Shown piece after piece: positions 13,401 to 23,829 of a stretch of 64,000 nt of DNA (position 1 is the stretch's first letter; every line of letters begins with the position of its first letter). The DNA is taken from contig NC_064034.1 of the NCBI RefSeq assembly GCF_932526225.1, positions 4,140,001 through 4,204,000 of the forward strand, in the 5' to 3' direction. This stretch comes from Nematostella vectensis (taxonomy: Eukaryota; Cnidaria; Anthozoa; Actiniaria; Edwardsiidae). The notes below the pieces were generated by a model. The model was not told the origin of the DNA. It made no database searches and saw nothing but the letters and a program-made list of their open reading frames with translations. The position numbers and the translations under genes were made by a program.

Positions 13401-16400
13401 TTTAAGAATGATCACAATATATAACAAGGGAGTTGCAAATATAAAAGCGGACCAGAATTAACGTAACGCCTTCATAATAAAAAGCCATATATTCTTGAGT
13501 TTGTTTTCATTGAAAACTACTAGGTCACCCTAAATATTTCCATACTCTTAAAAATCAATAAATCTTAACCTAATCTCCCGAATAATAATTAAGCTTTATC
13601 GCTAATTAATTACCTCTTGATAGTCCTTCTTTTTATATCCACCATTAAAATGACGATTTGAAAACAAGCGAATAAATGCTTTGCTATGGTTGTCTCCCTG
13701 TTTCTAAAAAAGCCCAACAACATTTTTTAAGACAAGGACAAATATTATGACCACGAGACGGGCTTAGTCAAACACTATTAAGGACAAAAACCTTCCTGAG
13801 GAATAAGATAAGAAAACACAGCATACTAAAGAAACCTCAATGACCACCAAGCGAGTCATGGGGCCTTGTTAAATAACTTAGATAAGATGGTTTGTGAGGT
13901 ATAATGCATTCCTTTGAGTGGTTCCAGATTTGACACAAAATTCACCCCCTGTTGAGTAAGATATGAGAAGAGATATTGGAATTATGCAAGTACCGCCCAG
14001 TGCATTAAAATTAAGTGTTTTTTTTTTAGAACCATTAGGTTGTTTCCAATTATAAAGATAATGTAGATAATGTGCCCTCCTGGGCATCTTGATATTGTTC
14101 CCATTTTTCTTTTTCCAAAACACATTATGATAATAGCATCGATGCCATTGATTTTCCCAATTCCGCTATTCTAAGGTAGTAGTAGGCCTGTACGTGGAAG
14201 AATTATTATTGAAGATCATTTGGATAATACTACTATACTATAGATGGATTTGATTTTCCTTTCTGCTCGTACTTGAACGATATCCTTGAAAGTTTAAATA
14301 GATTACTTCACCCAAATGAGAAATGTAAATTTTTGTGCTTTTGTGACATCTCACCTGTTCTGGGGCGCTTGGATACTTAGTTGCGTAATCTATGCTGTGG
14401 TTATCTGTTTTGTAGGAATATTAGAAGTTTATATACGGCAGTGACGTGCGTTCCATTAGTTCTGGCTGTCTGTTTTATTTTCAAATATTTACAGACCCAA
14501 CGAATACTTGCAGAGCATCTAGTAGGCGTTACATCTTAAGTGATTTCACATCTAATGACAACAATACAAGTGAAGCTTGAGCCTAAAGTCACATAATCTG
14601 ACAAAGTTCTACTAATATCTAACGTAGATACATAATAGTATGAAAAGCACTTGATCATGCTTTACTCGATAGGTAACGGATGATCTATACTAAACAACTT
14701 CCACTTTCAAACCAACTTTCTTGTGTGTGATTTTGAAATTTGAATACTCAAACTATTCTTAGTTGTCTTAGTTTCTACTGCATAATATGCTGCAGTGTAC
14801 ATGTTTTCTCCGTCATTTGAAGCAAACTTTCTTGTGTGTTTTGTGTAGTCCATTAGTAACGTTTCTTGACTGTTCTGCAGAAGTGATCGGTCCCGGCAAG
14901 TTTGTCACCGTCAAGCCCATACCTGTGAACAAGCTTGCGGAATACTGCCAAATCCACCACTCCACGGGCAACAAGTCATTTAAGGAGGAGTTTATGGTGA
15001 GCTTAGCGATTGGTTGTAGGAACAATAGTCTTCAATGCCATTGGTCACATGATCTATGATGTCACCATTATCATACCTGATTTGGTCTCCATTAGATCGA
15101 CTCTGCCCAATTGATTTGATCAATATTGTAAGTTTTATCGATATGCGAAATGCGACTTTCAAAGACGCACAGTTTGGTTTTAATGTAAACTAACCTTTTT
15201 GTACATGTTATATTTCAGGCAAGAAGCCTTGATAAAATGTCCTTTCTCCACGGTTGGCGAAAGGCTTAATATTTCGCTATTTTTGTTGATTTTCAGTGTA
15301 TTCGGACGCCCGGAAACTTCTCATGGGATCATAGTCTGAAAGAAGAGAACAAGCCAAAGAATCGCTACCAGAATATCGTTGCCTGTAAGTTGTTTAGATG
15401 TTAATAATCATCTGCCTCACATGATTAGTAACCAATCCCTGTGTCAACTCTGTAGATGATCACACACGAGTCGCGATATCGGAATTGGACGGCATCCCTG
15501 GGTCGGACTACATCAATGCCAACTTCATCGATGTGAGTAGTGATTTTTCTAAGATCATAGATGCATTACACTATGTTATTTTCTCGCGATTCTTTGAGTG
15601 AAAAACGAGATTCCGGTTTTGTTTGAAGCGTTGCTTTTGGTGTACTAAGAATCGTTTAGTCACTCGTTAGAGAAGCACCCCCAAAATGCCGGCTACACCA
15701 CTTCTAGTCTTGATTTATTTCCCATCCTAAAGGCCATGGCTCTCCATGTATGAAGAAACGGCTCGTTAACAAGATCAAATATTTGTTTCCAGGGCTACAA
15801 CCACCGTAACAAGTTCATCGCTACCCAAGGCCCCGTCTCCAATACGTTTGACGACTTCTGGCGGATGGTGTGGGAACACGGCTGCAGCGGTATCGTCATG
15901 GTTACGAACATTGTCGAGCGTGGAAAGGTACAAGCATGTAATAATTTGTTTTTGAAATACTTCGCATTTTGTAGGAAACAGTAGACCGATTTGGGTCTAT
16001 CTGTATCTCGTGGCGACGTCAATCGTGATATATACACACTGATCGGATTCTTTAATTACCAATAACGTCGTAACTCCCATCGTCAAAGATTCCTTTTGAT
16101 TATCTAGACACAGTCTGCTTTCCTCTCATGACTAATGTCCCTTTGTAGCTGAAGTGCCAAAAATACTGGCCAAGCGCCAACCCAGAGGAGTACGGCCGCC
16201 TTGTTGTTACTCCGCTGGAAGAGGAGGAGCTCTCACACTACGTCATCAGGAAATTCTGCATTGAAATTGTAAGGGCTTGAGAATTTTAACAGATACTGCT
16301 AATACACCGATTTAATACCGGAATAATAGTTATTGCAGAACATTAGCGGAATAAGAGTTATTGCAGAATAATAGCAATGCTGTTTTTTTATAGGCAAACA

Positions 16401-19400
16401 GTGACGTGGAAAGCCCAGCTCGCGAAATTGTACAGTACCATTACACTGCTTGGCCCGACCATGGTGTACCAACACACGCTACTTCCTTACTGTCATTCAT
16501 CAGGCGCATCCGTAACTCCGTGTCCAGGGATGCAGGACCTATAGTGGTACACTGCAGGTAACAACCAGTCCACTACCTAGAAATGCTAGTATCATTAGCC
16601 TTTCTGGCTAGACCACAGTCAAGCGACGCCTGCTACTTTCTGGCATTTATTAGGCGCAATCGTAAATTGCTGTACATTCATTCATGTTTGGCCAGACTAA
16701 CCAGCACACGGTACCTCCAAAGGTAAGGTCTGGGCAAGTGTGTTACACGGCCTGGACATATCAAGATTCAAGGTCTCTGTTGAAGTTTACATCCGGCTGA
16801 CTGGCAAATACAGCCCCTCCTGCATCTAGTTAACCATGATGTTAATGTAGAGTTAGGTTCCTTTGATTCCTACTGAGATCCCTTGTTAACGACAACAGAC
16901 GCCTTCAAACAGCTTTTGCCAATTAAAGTGGTCGAATAAGGTCACTTCTATCTCAACTTGACGGTACTAGATACAAGATTTCGAGTCGCTTATTTATGCG
17001 CCCCTTTTTGTTGTGCTTGCAGTGCGGGCGTCGGTCGCACTGGGACCTACATTGTATTGGACGCCATGCTAGACCAGATGTCAAAGGAAGGAGCTGTGGA
17101 CATCTTCGGGTTCGTTAGCCACACCAGACTCCAGCGAAACATGATGGTACAGACAGAGGTAATGGAAAACAACGTACAAGTGATAACGGTTTCATAATTG
17201 AACCTCTGGGTTCAGAGAGATATAGTTGGCCGTGATTACCGGGAGCAGCTCCGTACTCTTACGAAAAGTACACTCTCTTATTTATATTTGGAGCGCAAGT
17301 TCAATCTAACTTACTCATTCGACCAGAGGTATTCACCTTCAACCCTCCAATCCTCTCAACAGGCGCAGTATATCTTTATCCACGACGCCCTCATGGAGGC
17401 GGCCAAGTGCGGCAACACAGAGTTCAAAGTTCAGGATCTCCACGACCGAATCAAAGCACTGCAGTCCCGTGACCCTGACTCTGGCGACACATACATTGCC
17501 AAGGAATTCAAGGTATGGGTAAATTCTTTTCTGTGAAGAGAAGTAGGATTATAGGACGAGGAAATATAACCAGCTCAAAATAAAGCTCAACCTTTGTCAC
17601 CCAAAGGTGACAAAATCAACCTGTAGTCCTCTTTTGAGGACGAGGTCTGATGAGGTTTCATGCCTCAAAAAAGATCCTGTTTGAACACGGATAGAAATAC
17701 ATAAGTTGGCCTAAGTGATAAGTTATCTAAAAAATGTTTTTCTTCTTTCTGGAAAACTTTGATTAATGATTGATTGGAAAAGGAAAGTTATCAGGTTATC
17801 AGAAGTCTGTATTGTCTCCTCTCTTGCAGAATCTGGATATCGGTGATAGTGATGTGGAGACGTTCGATAGCGCCTCGATGCCGGAGAACAAGTCAAAGAA
17901 CAGGTTCCTTGTCTTGCCATGTGAGTACCGCCCTTGCTCCCACCTGCTCTCTCTGTTATAGTAACGTGCAATAACTATGCCGATGTTTCAACAGATGACA
18001 GAACGCGAGTCAAGTTATGGCCCTACCCAGGCGTCCTCGGATCAGATTACATCAACGCTAGCTTTATTGACGTAAGTCCTCTTAACAACACCATGCCCAC
18101 GACCGCCAGGTTATTCGTCATCTTCATCTTTATCGCCATTGTTATCACCACGTCTCGCGGTTAACATCATCATAATCAGCTCATTAACCGTGAAAATTGT
18201 TCCAACATTGTATATTATTTTACTTACACTTATGTCGTTTTGGACGAGGCTCTCGATATAGGCCACGGCTCCGACAGTTTTTCTTCAAGAAGTTTGACCC
18301 TTGTGCATCTCTTCTTTCTCCCTCAACAGAGCTATCAGCAGCGCGAGGCATTCCTGGCGACTCAAGCCCCTCTGGAGACGACCATAAACGATTTCTGGCG
18401 AATGCTTTGGGAGTACGAATCATACACGGTGGTGATGCTCAACAAAGATTCAGAAAACATCAAGGTAAGACTGAAACAAACGCCTGGTAAGACGGAAATC
18501 ATTATCGTTCAACAAAGATTTTTTTTTGTCCCAAATATGAAGTACGAATTTTGTGAAAAGCTTTTGTTTTAATAGAGCACTGATCTTGATAATCGTCGTC
18601 TGCAAAAGCAGGAATAGTTTAAGGTGGGGACATATTTGTCAAACGAGGTTAATATCCCCAAAACATGTTTTGTATCAGGGCCAGTCGTATCTGCCAGACA
18701 AGGGCGAGTTCGTGGTTTACGGTTTACTGATGGTTGAAGTGGAATCGGAAGAGAGGCAAGAGGGTTACATTAAGAGGCAGCTGAAAATCTCCAATACAAA
18801 GGTACGTTGTCTGATTCTCCCTCAGGCTTCCCTATTTGATAATATCTTTAGCAACTAAGGGTCCCAAGAGATTAAGCAATGTCTATTTTACGAAGCTATC
18901 ATCCTCCGAAGTGACCATAAGAATGGTGATAACCTTAAAAAGGCGACTTTACCCAACACAAACATTCTGCGTTGTTGGTCTTATCTGGCACAGTCTTATA
19001 AACACCCTTACTTGCATGAGCTGGCCCATTCTAGATCCTGTTCTCTAAACGTATTTCTGCTTGTTAAATATATCTGGCATACATTCTTATTAACACCCTT
19101 ACTTGAATGAGAACTGGCCCATTCTAGATCCTGTTCTCTAACGCATTTCTGTTTTTTTAATATCTGGCATACAGTGTTATAAACACTTTTACTTGCATGA
19201 GCTGGCCCATTCTAGATCCTGTTCTCTAACGTATTTCTGCTTGTTTAACACAGAGCAGCGAGGTTCGTAACGTATTCCACTTCCAGTACGAAGACTGGCC
19301 CGAAGATGGCGTCCCTCAGGATGGCAAGCTAGTCATTGACATGCTCAAACACATTGCGCGTGCTCAACAGCAGACTGGAAACGGACCAATCACTGTGCAC

Positions 19401-21589
19401 TGCAGGTATGCAGGGTATTTTAAAGAGCCCATATATGGAGTCAAGAGAGAAAGGTCATACTTTATACACCGGACAAAGTGACAGAACGTCAACGATTCAT
19501 TGATTGATGGTTTTCTGATGTGTAATGCTGACTCGTTGTTTTGTGTTGTAGTGATGTGGCATAACGATGATTCATTGTTTTTGTTGTTGTAGTGATGTGG
19601 TGTAATTTTGATTTATTGTTTCGTGTTTTAGTGATGTGGTGTAATTTTGATTTATTGTTTTTGTTGTTGTAGTGATGTGGTGTAATGCTGATTTATTGTT
19701 TTGTGTTGTAGTGATGTGGTGTAATTTTGATTTATTGTTTCGTGTTGTAGTGATGTGGTGTAATTTTGATTTATTGTTTTTGTTGTTGTAGTGATGTGGT
19801 GTAATTTTGATTTATTGTTTTTGTTGTTGTAGTGATTTGGTGTAATTTTGATTTATTGTTTTTGTTGTTGTAGTGATGTGGTGTAATTTTGATTTATTGT
19901 TTTTGTTGTTGTAGTGATGTGGTGTAATTTTGATTTAGTTTCGTGTTGTAGTGATGTGGTGTAATTTTGATTTATTGTTTCGTGTTGTAGTGATGTGGTG
20001 TAATTTTGATTTATTGTTTCGTGTTGTAGTGATGTGGTGTAATTTTGATTGATTGTTTCGTGTTGTAGTGATGTGGTGTAATTTTGATTTATTGTTTCGT
20101 GTTGTAGTGATGTGGTGTAATTTTGATTTATTGTTTTGTGTTGTAGTGATGTGGTGTAATGCTGATTTATTGTTTTGTGTTGTAGTGATGTGGTGTAATT
20201 TTGATTTATTGTTTTGTGTTGTAGTGATGTGGTGTAATGCTGATTTATTGTTTTGTGTTGTAGTGATGTGGTGTAATTTTGATTTATTGTTTCGTGTTGT
20301 AGTGATGTGGTGTAATTTTGATTTATTGTTTCGTGTTGTAGTGATGTGGTGTAATTTTGATTTATTGTTTCGTGTTGTAGTGATGTGGTGTAATTTTGAT
20401 TTATTGTTTTGTGTTGTAGTGATGTGGTGTAATGCTGATTTATTGTTTTGTGTTGTAGTGATGTGGTGTAATTTTGATTTATTGTTTTGTGTTGTAGTGA
20501 TGTGGTGTAATTTTGATTTATTGTTTTGTGTTGTAGTGATGTGGTGTAATTTTGATTTATTGTTTCGTGTTGTTGATGTGGTGTAATTTTGATTTATTGT
20601 TTCGTGTTGTAGTGATGTGGTGTAATTTTGATTTATTGTTTCGTGTTGTAGTGATGTGGTGTAATTGATTGTTTCGTGTTGTAGTGATGTGGTGTAATTT
20701 TGATTGATTGTTTCGTGTTGTAGTGATGTGGTGTAATTTTGATTTATTGTTTTGTGTTGTAGTGATGTGGTGTAATTTTGATTTATTGTTTTGTGTTGTA
20801 GTGATGTGGTGTAATTTTGATTTATTGTTTTGTGTTGTAGTGATGTGGTGTAATTTTGATTGATTGTTTTGTGTTGTAGTGATGTGGTGTAATTTTGATT
20901 TATTGTTTCGTGTTGTAGTGATGTGGTTTAAATTTTTTTTATTGTTTTGTGTTGTAGTGATGTGGTGTAATGCTGATTCATTGTCTTGTGTTTTAGTGAT
21001 GGCAGCGGTCGTACAGGAACATTCTGTGCTATCAGTATCGCCCTCGAGCGGGTAAAGCTTGATGCAACAATCGACATGTTCCAGACAGTGCGCAACCTCA
21101 GAACACAAAGGCCAATTATGGTGCAGACGCCGGTAAGGACCTATTTGCTATGGACCAGGCGATCCAATTCCTTCCGCTGTGGGGACGTATCAACCTTTAA
21201 GGGCCATTTGGCACTTGCTCCATGAGCCTCTATGCATATGGGCTTGTTTGCAAACCATGGTTAATTATTTTATTATTTTGGGTTTTTTTCCAATTGTTCC
21301 CTGTATTTTGGGGCTTGTCTATTAACCACAGGTACTTTGGCTTTGTCGGCCGAAATAGTATTTAATGTTCATTTTATTTCGGGGCTTATTTCTGGCAAGT
21401 TACTAAGATATTCATTGGAGGCCTGCACTGCCAGAAAAACAGTAGATTTTATAATAAACCTGGTACCCTAATTATTTGTCAGATGTGTGATTTCACCCGA
21501 ACTTTTGACCACAGGAGCAGTACAAGTTCTGTTACGAAGTCGTCCGACACTTCGTAGAGGCGTTCAGCGACTATGCCAACTTCAAATAG
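423..21589 (+). CDS. Receptor-type protein tyrosine phosphatase, Ig/FN3 ectodomain, two PTP domains (5' partial)
   Basis: Single-pass receptor that removes phosphate from phosphotyrosine on cytoplasmic substrates. Exons read by splice site, phase and domain continuity: 423-680, 1112-1402, 3131-3391, 4192-4452 (Ig); 5061-5351, 6130-6435, 6827-7216, 7607-7833 plus 9872-9938 (FN3); 10350-10499 (stalk); 11811-11925 (membrane); 12385-12530 (juxtamembrane); 14881-14996, 15297-15384, 15456-15532, 15793-15927, 16149-16268, 16394-16557, 17023-17158, 17363-17512 (D1); 17830-17920, 17995-18071, 18330-18464, 18679-18801, 19254-19405, 20997-21132, 21515-21589 (D2, stop TAG). Almost all ectodomain introns are phase 1, as expected for shuffled Ig/FN3 modules. 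The Ig-FN3-TM-D1-D2 order resembles the LAR (R2A) class. The D2 'GTFCA' after its signature is more like the R2B (PTPRK/M) class, so I give no symbol. The 5' end lies outside the window. Confidence 0.93.
1393..1740 (+). repeat. Tandem repeat, 87-bp unit x about 4, duplicating an exon end and its splice donor
   Basis: Units begin at 1393, 1480, 1567 and 1655. Each starts with the last bases of the Ig exon (tatgtccgct) followed by a donor: gtgagt, gtgagt, gtaagt and, in the fourth, a broken gaaagt. The first copy is the actual exon end at 1402. The period of 87 is 29 codons and the first three units stay open in the exon frame (to the stop at 1615-1617), so use of a later donor would add 29 or 58 cysteine-rich residues. 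Confidence 0.9.
3486..3674. mobile_element. MITE copy A (degenerate), shared with 53234-53474
   Basis: Begins tagaccgttttcacgatg and ends near a reversed form of the same sequence (gcgcacgcaacatcg). The interior (aatgcggac, cttcgtctgtaaac, gatcagccgtgg) matches the element at 53234-53474. The outer right end is missing. It lies in an intron of the receptor phosphatase gene and has no coding capacity. Confidence 0.7.
3700..4025. repeat. G-rich / C-rich low-complexity stretches
   Basis: At 3700-3800 a short unit around ggggaggggtggttggtggtttca repeats about three times. At 3948-4020 a G-rich block is followed by C-rich sequence that can pair with it. Intronic, no coding content. Confidence 0.6.
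5061..9938 (+). CDS. RPTP ectodomain: four FN3 domains
   Basis: Exons 5061-5351, 6130-6435 and 6827-7216 each encode one FN3 domain; a fourth is split over 7607-7833 and 9872-9938. Typical FN3 marks are present: 'LHVQWAV' and 'PFTSYTLRL' in the first, 'VKWQEP' and '[12 protein letters not shown]' in the second, 'VRLRWNRP' and 'PYAQYTISV' in the third, '[13 protein letters not shown]' and 'PYSPYTIR' followed by 'VRAY' in the fourth. The third domain carries an extra loop near its middle (codons around 7006-7050) with seven arginines around one glutamine, which could be a furin-type cleavage site. The fourth is interrupted in its G-strand region by a phase 0 intron filled with a 37-bp minisatellite, unlike the phase 1 introns between domains. 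Confidence 0.9.
5388..5475. repeat. Poly-G run and transposon-end remnant
   Basis: A run of about 18 G occurs near 5392-5409. At about 5455 the sequence caggggcggatccagga is a terminal motif also seen at 41486 and, reversed, near 49100. No element body can be defined here. Confidence 0.5.
6440..6735. repeat. Simple-sequence stretch (GTT/GAT/ATT-rich)
   Basis: Intron sequence dominated by gttgttgatgat, attattatt and gatgatggtgat runs. Open frames on both strands here are a by-product of the trinucleotide composition and are not called as genes. Confidence 0.7.
7834..9060 (+). repeat. Minisatellite, 37-bp unit, each unit with a splice donor
   Basis: Unit is roughly catacaacacttacaccata then cgg|gtaagggcttgggc. 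The boundary cgg occurs at 7831 (true exon end) and recurs every 37 bp up to 9052, exactly 33 periods without an indel. Each unit repeats the end of the FN3 exon (tacaccatacgg) and a gtaagg donor. The last copy reads gttagg. Reading on from the true exon meets a stop at 7843-7845. Degenerate relatives continue to about 9370. Confidence 0.95.
10350..12530 (+). CDS. RPTP stalk, transmembrane and juxtamembrane exons
   Basis: Exon 10350-10499 is phase 1 in and phase 1 out, GC-rich compared with its intron. It encodes a Ser/Thr/Ala-rich stalk with three N-glycosylation sequons (NNS, NST, NAT). It was found from its acceptor (aacag at 10349), phase fit and composition; it is too short for simple ORF finding. 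Exon 11811-11925 encodes the only membrane helix ('[20 protein letters not shown]'), preceded by acidic and followed by basic residues (stop transfer). Exon 12385-12530 begins with a basic run (NRRRKR) and continues the juxtamembrane segment. Its donor (g|gttcgg) is weak, but it gives the correct phase 1 junction to 14881. The long introns around these exons show no other coding sequence. Confidence 0.8.
12531..14880. other. AT-rich intron
   Basis: Long AT-rich intron between the juxtamembrane exon and the first D1 exon. I see no exon, RNA gene or defined repeat in it. Confidence 0.6.
14881..17512 (+). CDS. RPTP membrane-proximal phosphatase domain D1 (catalytic)
   Basis: Eight exons give a complete classical PTP domain. 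In order: the helical entry '[10 protein letters not shown]', the substrate pTyr loop 'NKPKNRY', '[11 protein letters not shown]', 'FIATQGP', 'DFWRMVWE', 'KCQKYWP', the WPD loop '[10 protein letters not shown]' with the general-acid Asp, and the P-loop 'VVHC' plus '[12 protein letters not shown]' joined across the 16557/17023 intron. The Q-loop region 'QRNMMVQTE' and '[12 protein letters not shown]' follow. The catalytic Cys and P-loop Arg are present, so D1 should be active. The intron between HC and SAG falls after AG of the serine codon; the same position is used in D2. Confidence 0.95.
17830..21589 (+). CDS. RPTP membrane-distal phosphatase domain D2
   Basis: Second PTP domain in seven exons. 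Recognisable parts are '[11 protein letters not shown]' (Phe replaces the pTyr-loop Tyr), '[11 protein letters not shown]', 'FLATQAPLE', '[17 protein letters not shown]', 'EDWPEDGVP' (WPE instead of WPD) and 'ITVHC' plus '[12 protein letters not shown]' joined across intron 19406-20996. It ends with '[13 protein letters not shown]' and a stop at 21587-21589. The Cys and Arg of the signature remain, but WPE and the Y-to-F change are what is seen in low-activity, regulatory D2 domains of LAR-type receptors. The intron inside the active-site codon contains the 39-bp acceptor-bearing minisatellite. Confidence 0.93.
18960..19253 (+). repeat. Three tandem copies of an intron 3' end (about 90 bp each)
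   Basis: Each copy carries atctggca, ttataaacaccctt, gagctggcccattctagatc and ttctctaacgtatttctg. The third copy runs directly into the acceptor (ttgtttaacacag) of the exon at 19254. The duplicated unit therefore includes the pyrimidine-rich segment preceding a real 3' splice site. Confidence 0.85.
19552..20996 (+). repeat. Minisatellite, 39-bp unit, each unit with a splice acceptor
   Basis: Unit is tgatgtggtgtaattttgat plus ttattgtttcgtgttgtag, about 37 copies with a few indels and variants (taatgctgat). Each unit ends ttgtag before TGATG. The true D2 exon begins after the last copy (gtgttttag|TGATGGC), so exon start and unit start coincide. If an upstream decoy were used, the reading would be Ser-Asp-Val-Val-stop straight after the catalytic Cys. 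The long open frames seen here come from 39 being a multiple of three. Confidence 0.95.
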
Positions 21590-23829
21590 CGAAAATGAAG
21601 AAACTATATACTATATAGAGATATTCCAAGCTCCGAGAGCGAAAATAGAAGCTTACGTTGGGTTCGCTACTAAAGAAAACACACAAATGAAAGGAAATAA
21701 TTTCCTAGTCGGAAGGGCTAGAAAGCAAATATCAGATCAAGCCTGCCATTTGAATATAAGGTTGAGTTTTGAGCAAAGACGTTGAGTTCCCTTTGCGGGA
21801 CAGTCATCCATGGAACTCTTCTCAACGACGGACATGAAAAATCTAAAGTATTATGCTTCAGTACAAGAGCCAGTATAGCTTAAAGTATTTTGATTCGGTA
21901 CACCCGGTATAGGGGATTTAGATCGCAAAAGCTTAGAAATATTATGATTCAGTACACCTGGTATATGGGATGTAGGTCGCGTTTGGCGGCGGGTCAGGTG
22001 AATCTGACCGTTTATACTTGATTTTTAGAAGAAAAACAGTTATTCCCTACCTCAGTCACAATCTCGTAAAAGACGTTTGTACGTTTCAGCGAACAAAGAA
22101 TATCAACTTCTCACTGGCTAGGCATGTTTTATTTTAGTGCTGCATTATGGGTAGTTTTCACTTGAATTTAAGATCAAACGCAACGCAAGTGTAAATCGGC
22201 CAAATACAAGGGCGAGTTGCGTTCTGTGTTTGGGTCCTAGTGAGAATCAACCTTTAGGGCTATTGTTGCCATTGCGGTCATTTAAGTTGAACTTGAGCGC
22301 GTCGCACTATAAAAGAAAATTCGTTTTAATTGTAGAGTTCTTTCGCCTTGGCAATTTCATATTATGTAGTTATTCAAAATGTTTAAATTACTTTTCAAGA
22401 GCTGAGTGACGCGAGTTCATGGTGAAAGAAAGGTGTGATATGAGGAATTTTCCTCTAAGGTTAGTGTAACGTTATGGTACACTTCACCTTGAGCTGGTAC
22501 CGCTGCAGAATACCGGGAACAGTGAGTTCCCATAGGTTTCGGCGGAAAGATCGATCAAGTCGTTCGATCAATCTCGTAACTCGGTCAAACTTTCCGCCGT
22601 ACCAATGGAAACGCTTACTTCATAGGCAAGGAATTTACCCTGATTGCACAGGAATAGATGTTGGGTTCAGGTTCATTGTTTTGTTTTGAAAGTGGTTGTC
22701 GTCCATTCTCTCGCCACTTAAGGTTGACATGTGCTGTACATCAACAACTGAGACTCCATACCACCAGTAAAAAGAATCTTACTAATATTTTTGTACTTTT
22801 TATAATAAATCCATCTCAGATAACACTCCTATATTTGCGCTGGTTATGTGTATAAAAGATAATTTAATTAAAGGAAAATTTAAAAAAAAATAAAAAAAAT
22901 AGTCCCTTTTGTATATGTCATGTAAATGGGTGCTCCCGAAAATCACGTGTATGGTGCCAGCTATTATTAGCAGGCCAGCAAGGAAAGTGATACTGGAGTT
23001 AACCTCAAGTTAAGTATTTCATTTACCATCTTTAATCAAGAATATCACAGTAGTTCCCCCATATTAGCGATGGAAATGAATGCTCTCTCGCGTTTGGTAT
23101 TTTGCTAAGGATGACCAAAGAACAAATTGTGTCAGTTGGCCGGATGATATACCTGTCGCCTTTGTCAGCCACGTGCCACAGTGGCTTGTGGTTGGATGCA
23201 ATAGAAGAGCCTTCAAAGAACAGCCCCTCCCTGCCAGACATAACCACTGTCAAAACCTTGAATGATCGTGGACTGTTTGACAAAAATGATGCAGGAATAT
23301 GACACTCTTGGCATAAGATATGTTACCCCGCAAAAACACCGCACCTAGTTGCCAGAGTTATATAAACTTCAATCTTGTTGGAATGAGTCGAAGTGCGTAG
23401 CGAAATACCTGGCGAATTCTAATTTTTAAAAAGCTCGTAAAAAAGGTGAGTTAAGCATGTCAATAGAGAAGTATATCTTATGATTAATATAATTTAAACA
23501 TGCCTAATTAAAGTGCAATTTAAGGGGCAAAATATTTGACGAAATGCTGCTCATACGTTAAATAACGATAGATCTGCATTTCACGGTATGTTCTTATAAA
23601 CATGCCTTGGTATGAGCCCGGCGCACATCACGGTGATAAAACAAACAATACCGTGTGGGCAGTAACGATACGAACACACGCGGCACGGTACACTTCTCGG
23701 CAACGATAACAACGTTTAATAAGCTATGTTTATGATATAGACATTGCAGCCATACAAACATCACAATACAACGATCTTTATGTATAGAGGGTTACATTAG
23801 AAAAGTGAACGTTTTCTAACGGCCCACTT
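21590..23829. other. 3' flank of the receptor phosphatase, no gene recognised
   Basis: Contains the likely 3' UTR, with a candidate AATAAA at 22804-22809. Short open frames near 22474-22855 and 23032-23302 have no features I recognise. Confidence 0.5.

Noticed and set aside
17600..17690. Hammerhead-ribozyme-like ctgatga next to a hairpin (gtcctcttttgaggac)
   Set aside because: The required GAAA after stem II is absent and the stems do not close properly.
20053..21108. Long open frames on both strands across the 39-bp array
   Set aside because: Period 39 is a multiple of three, so open frames arise automatically. The region is an intron between two D2 exons with correct splice phases.
23032..23302. 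Overlapping open frames of about 60-83 codons on both strands
   Set aside because: No recognised family and no splice context. Coding is possible but not supported.
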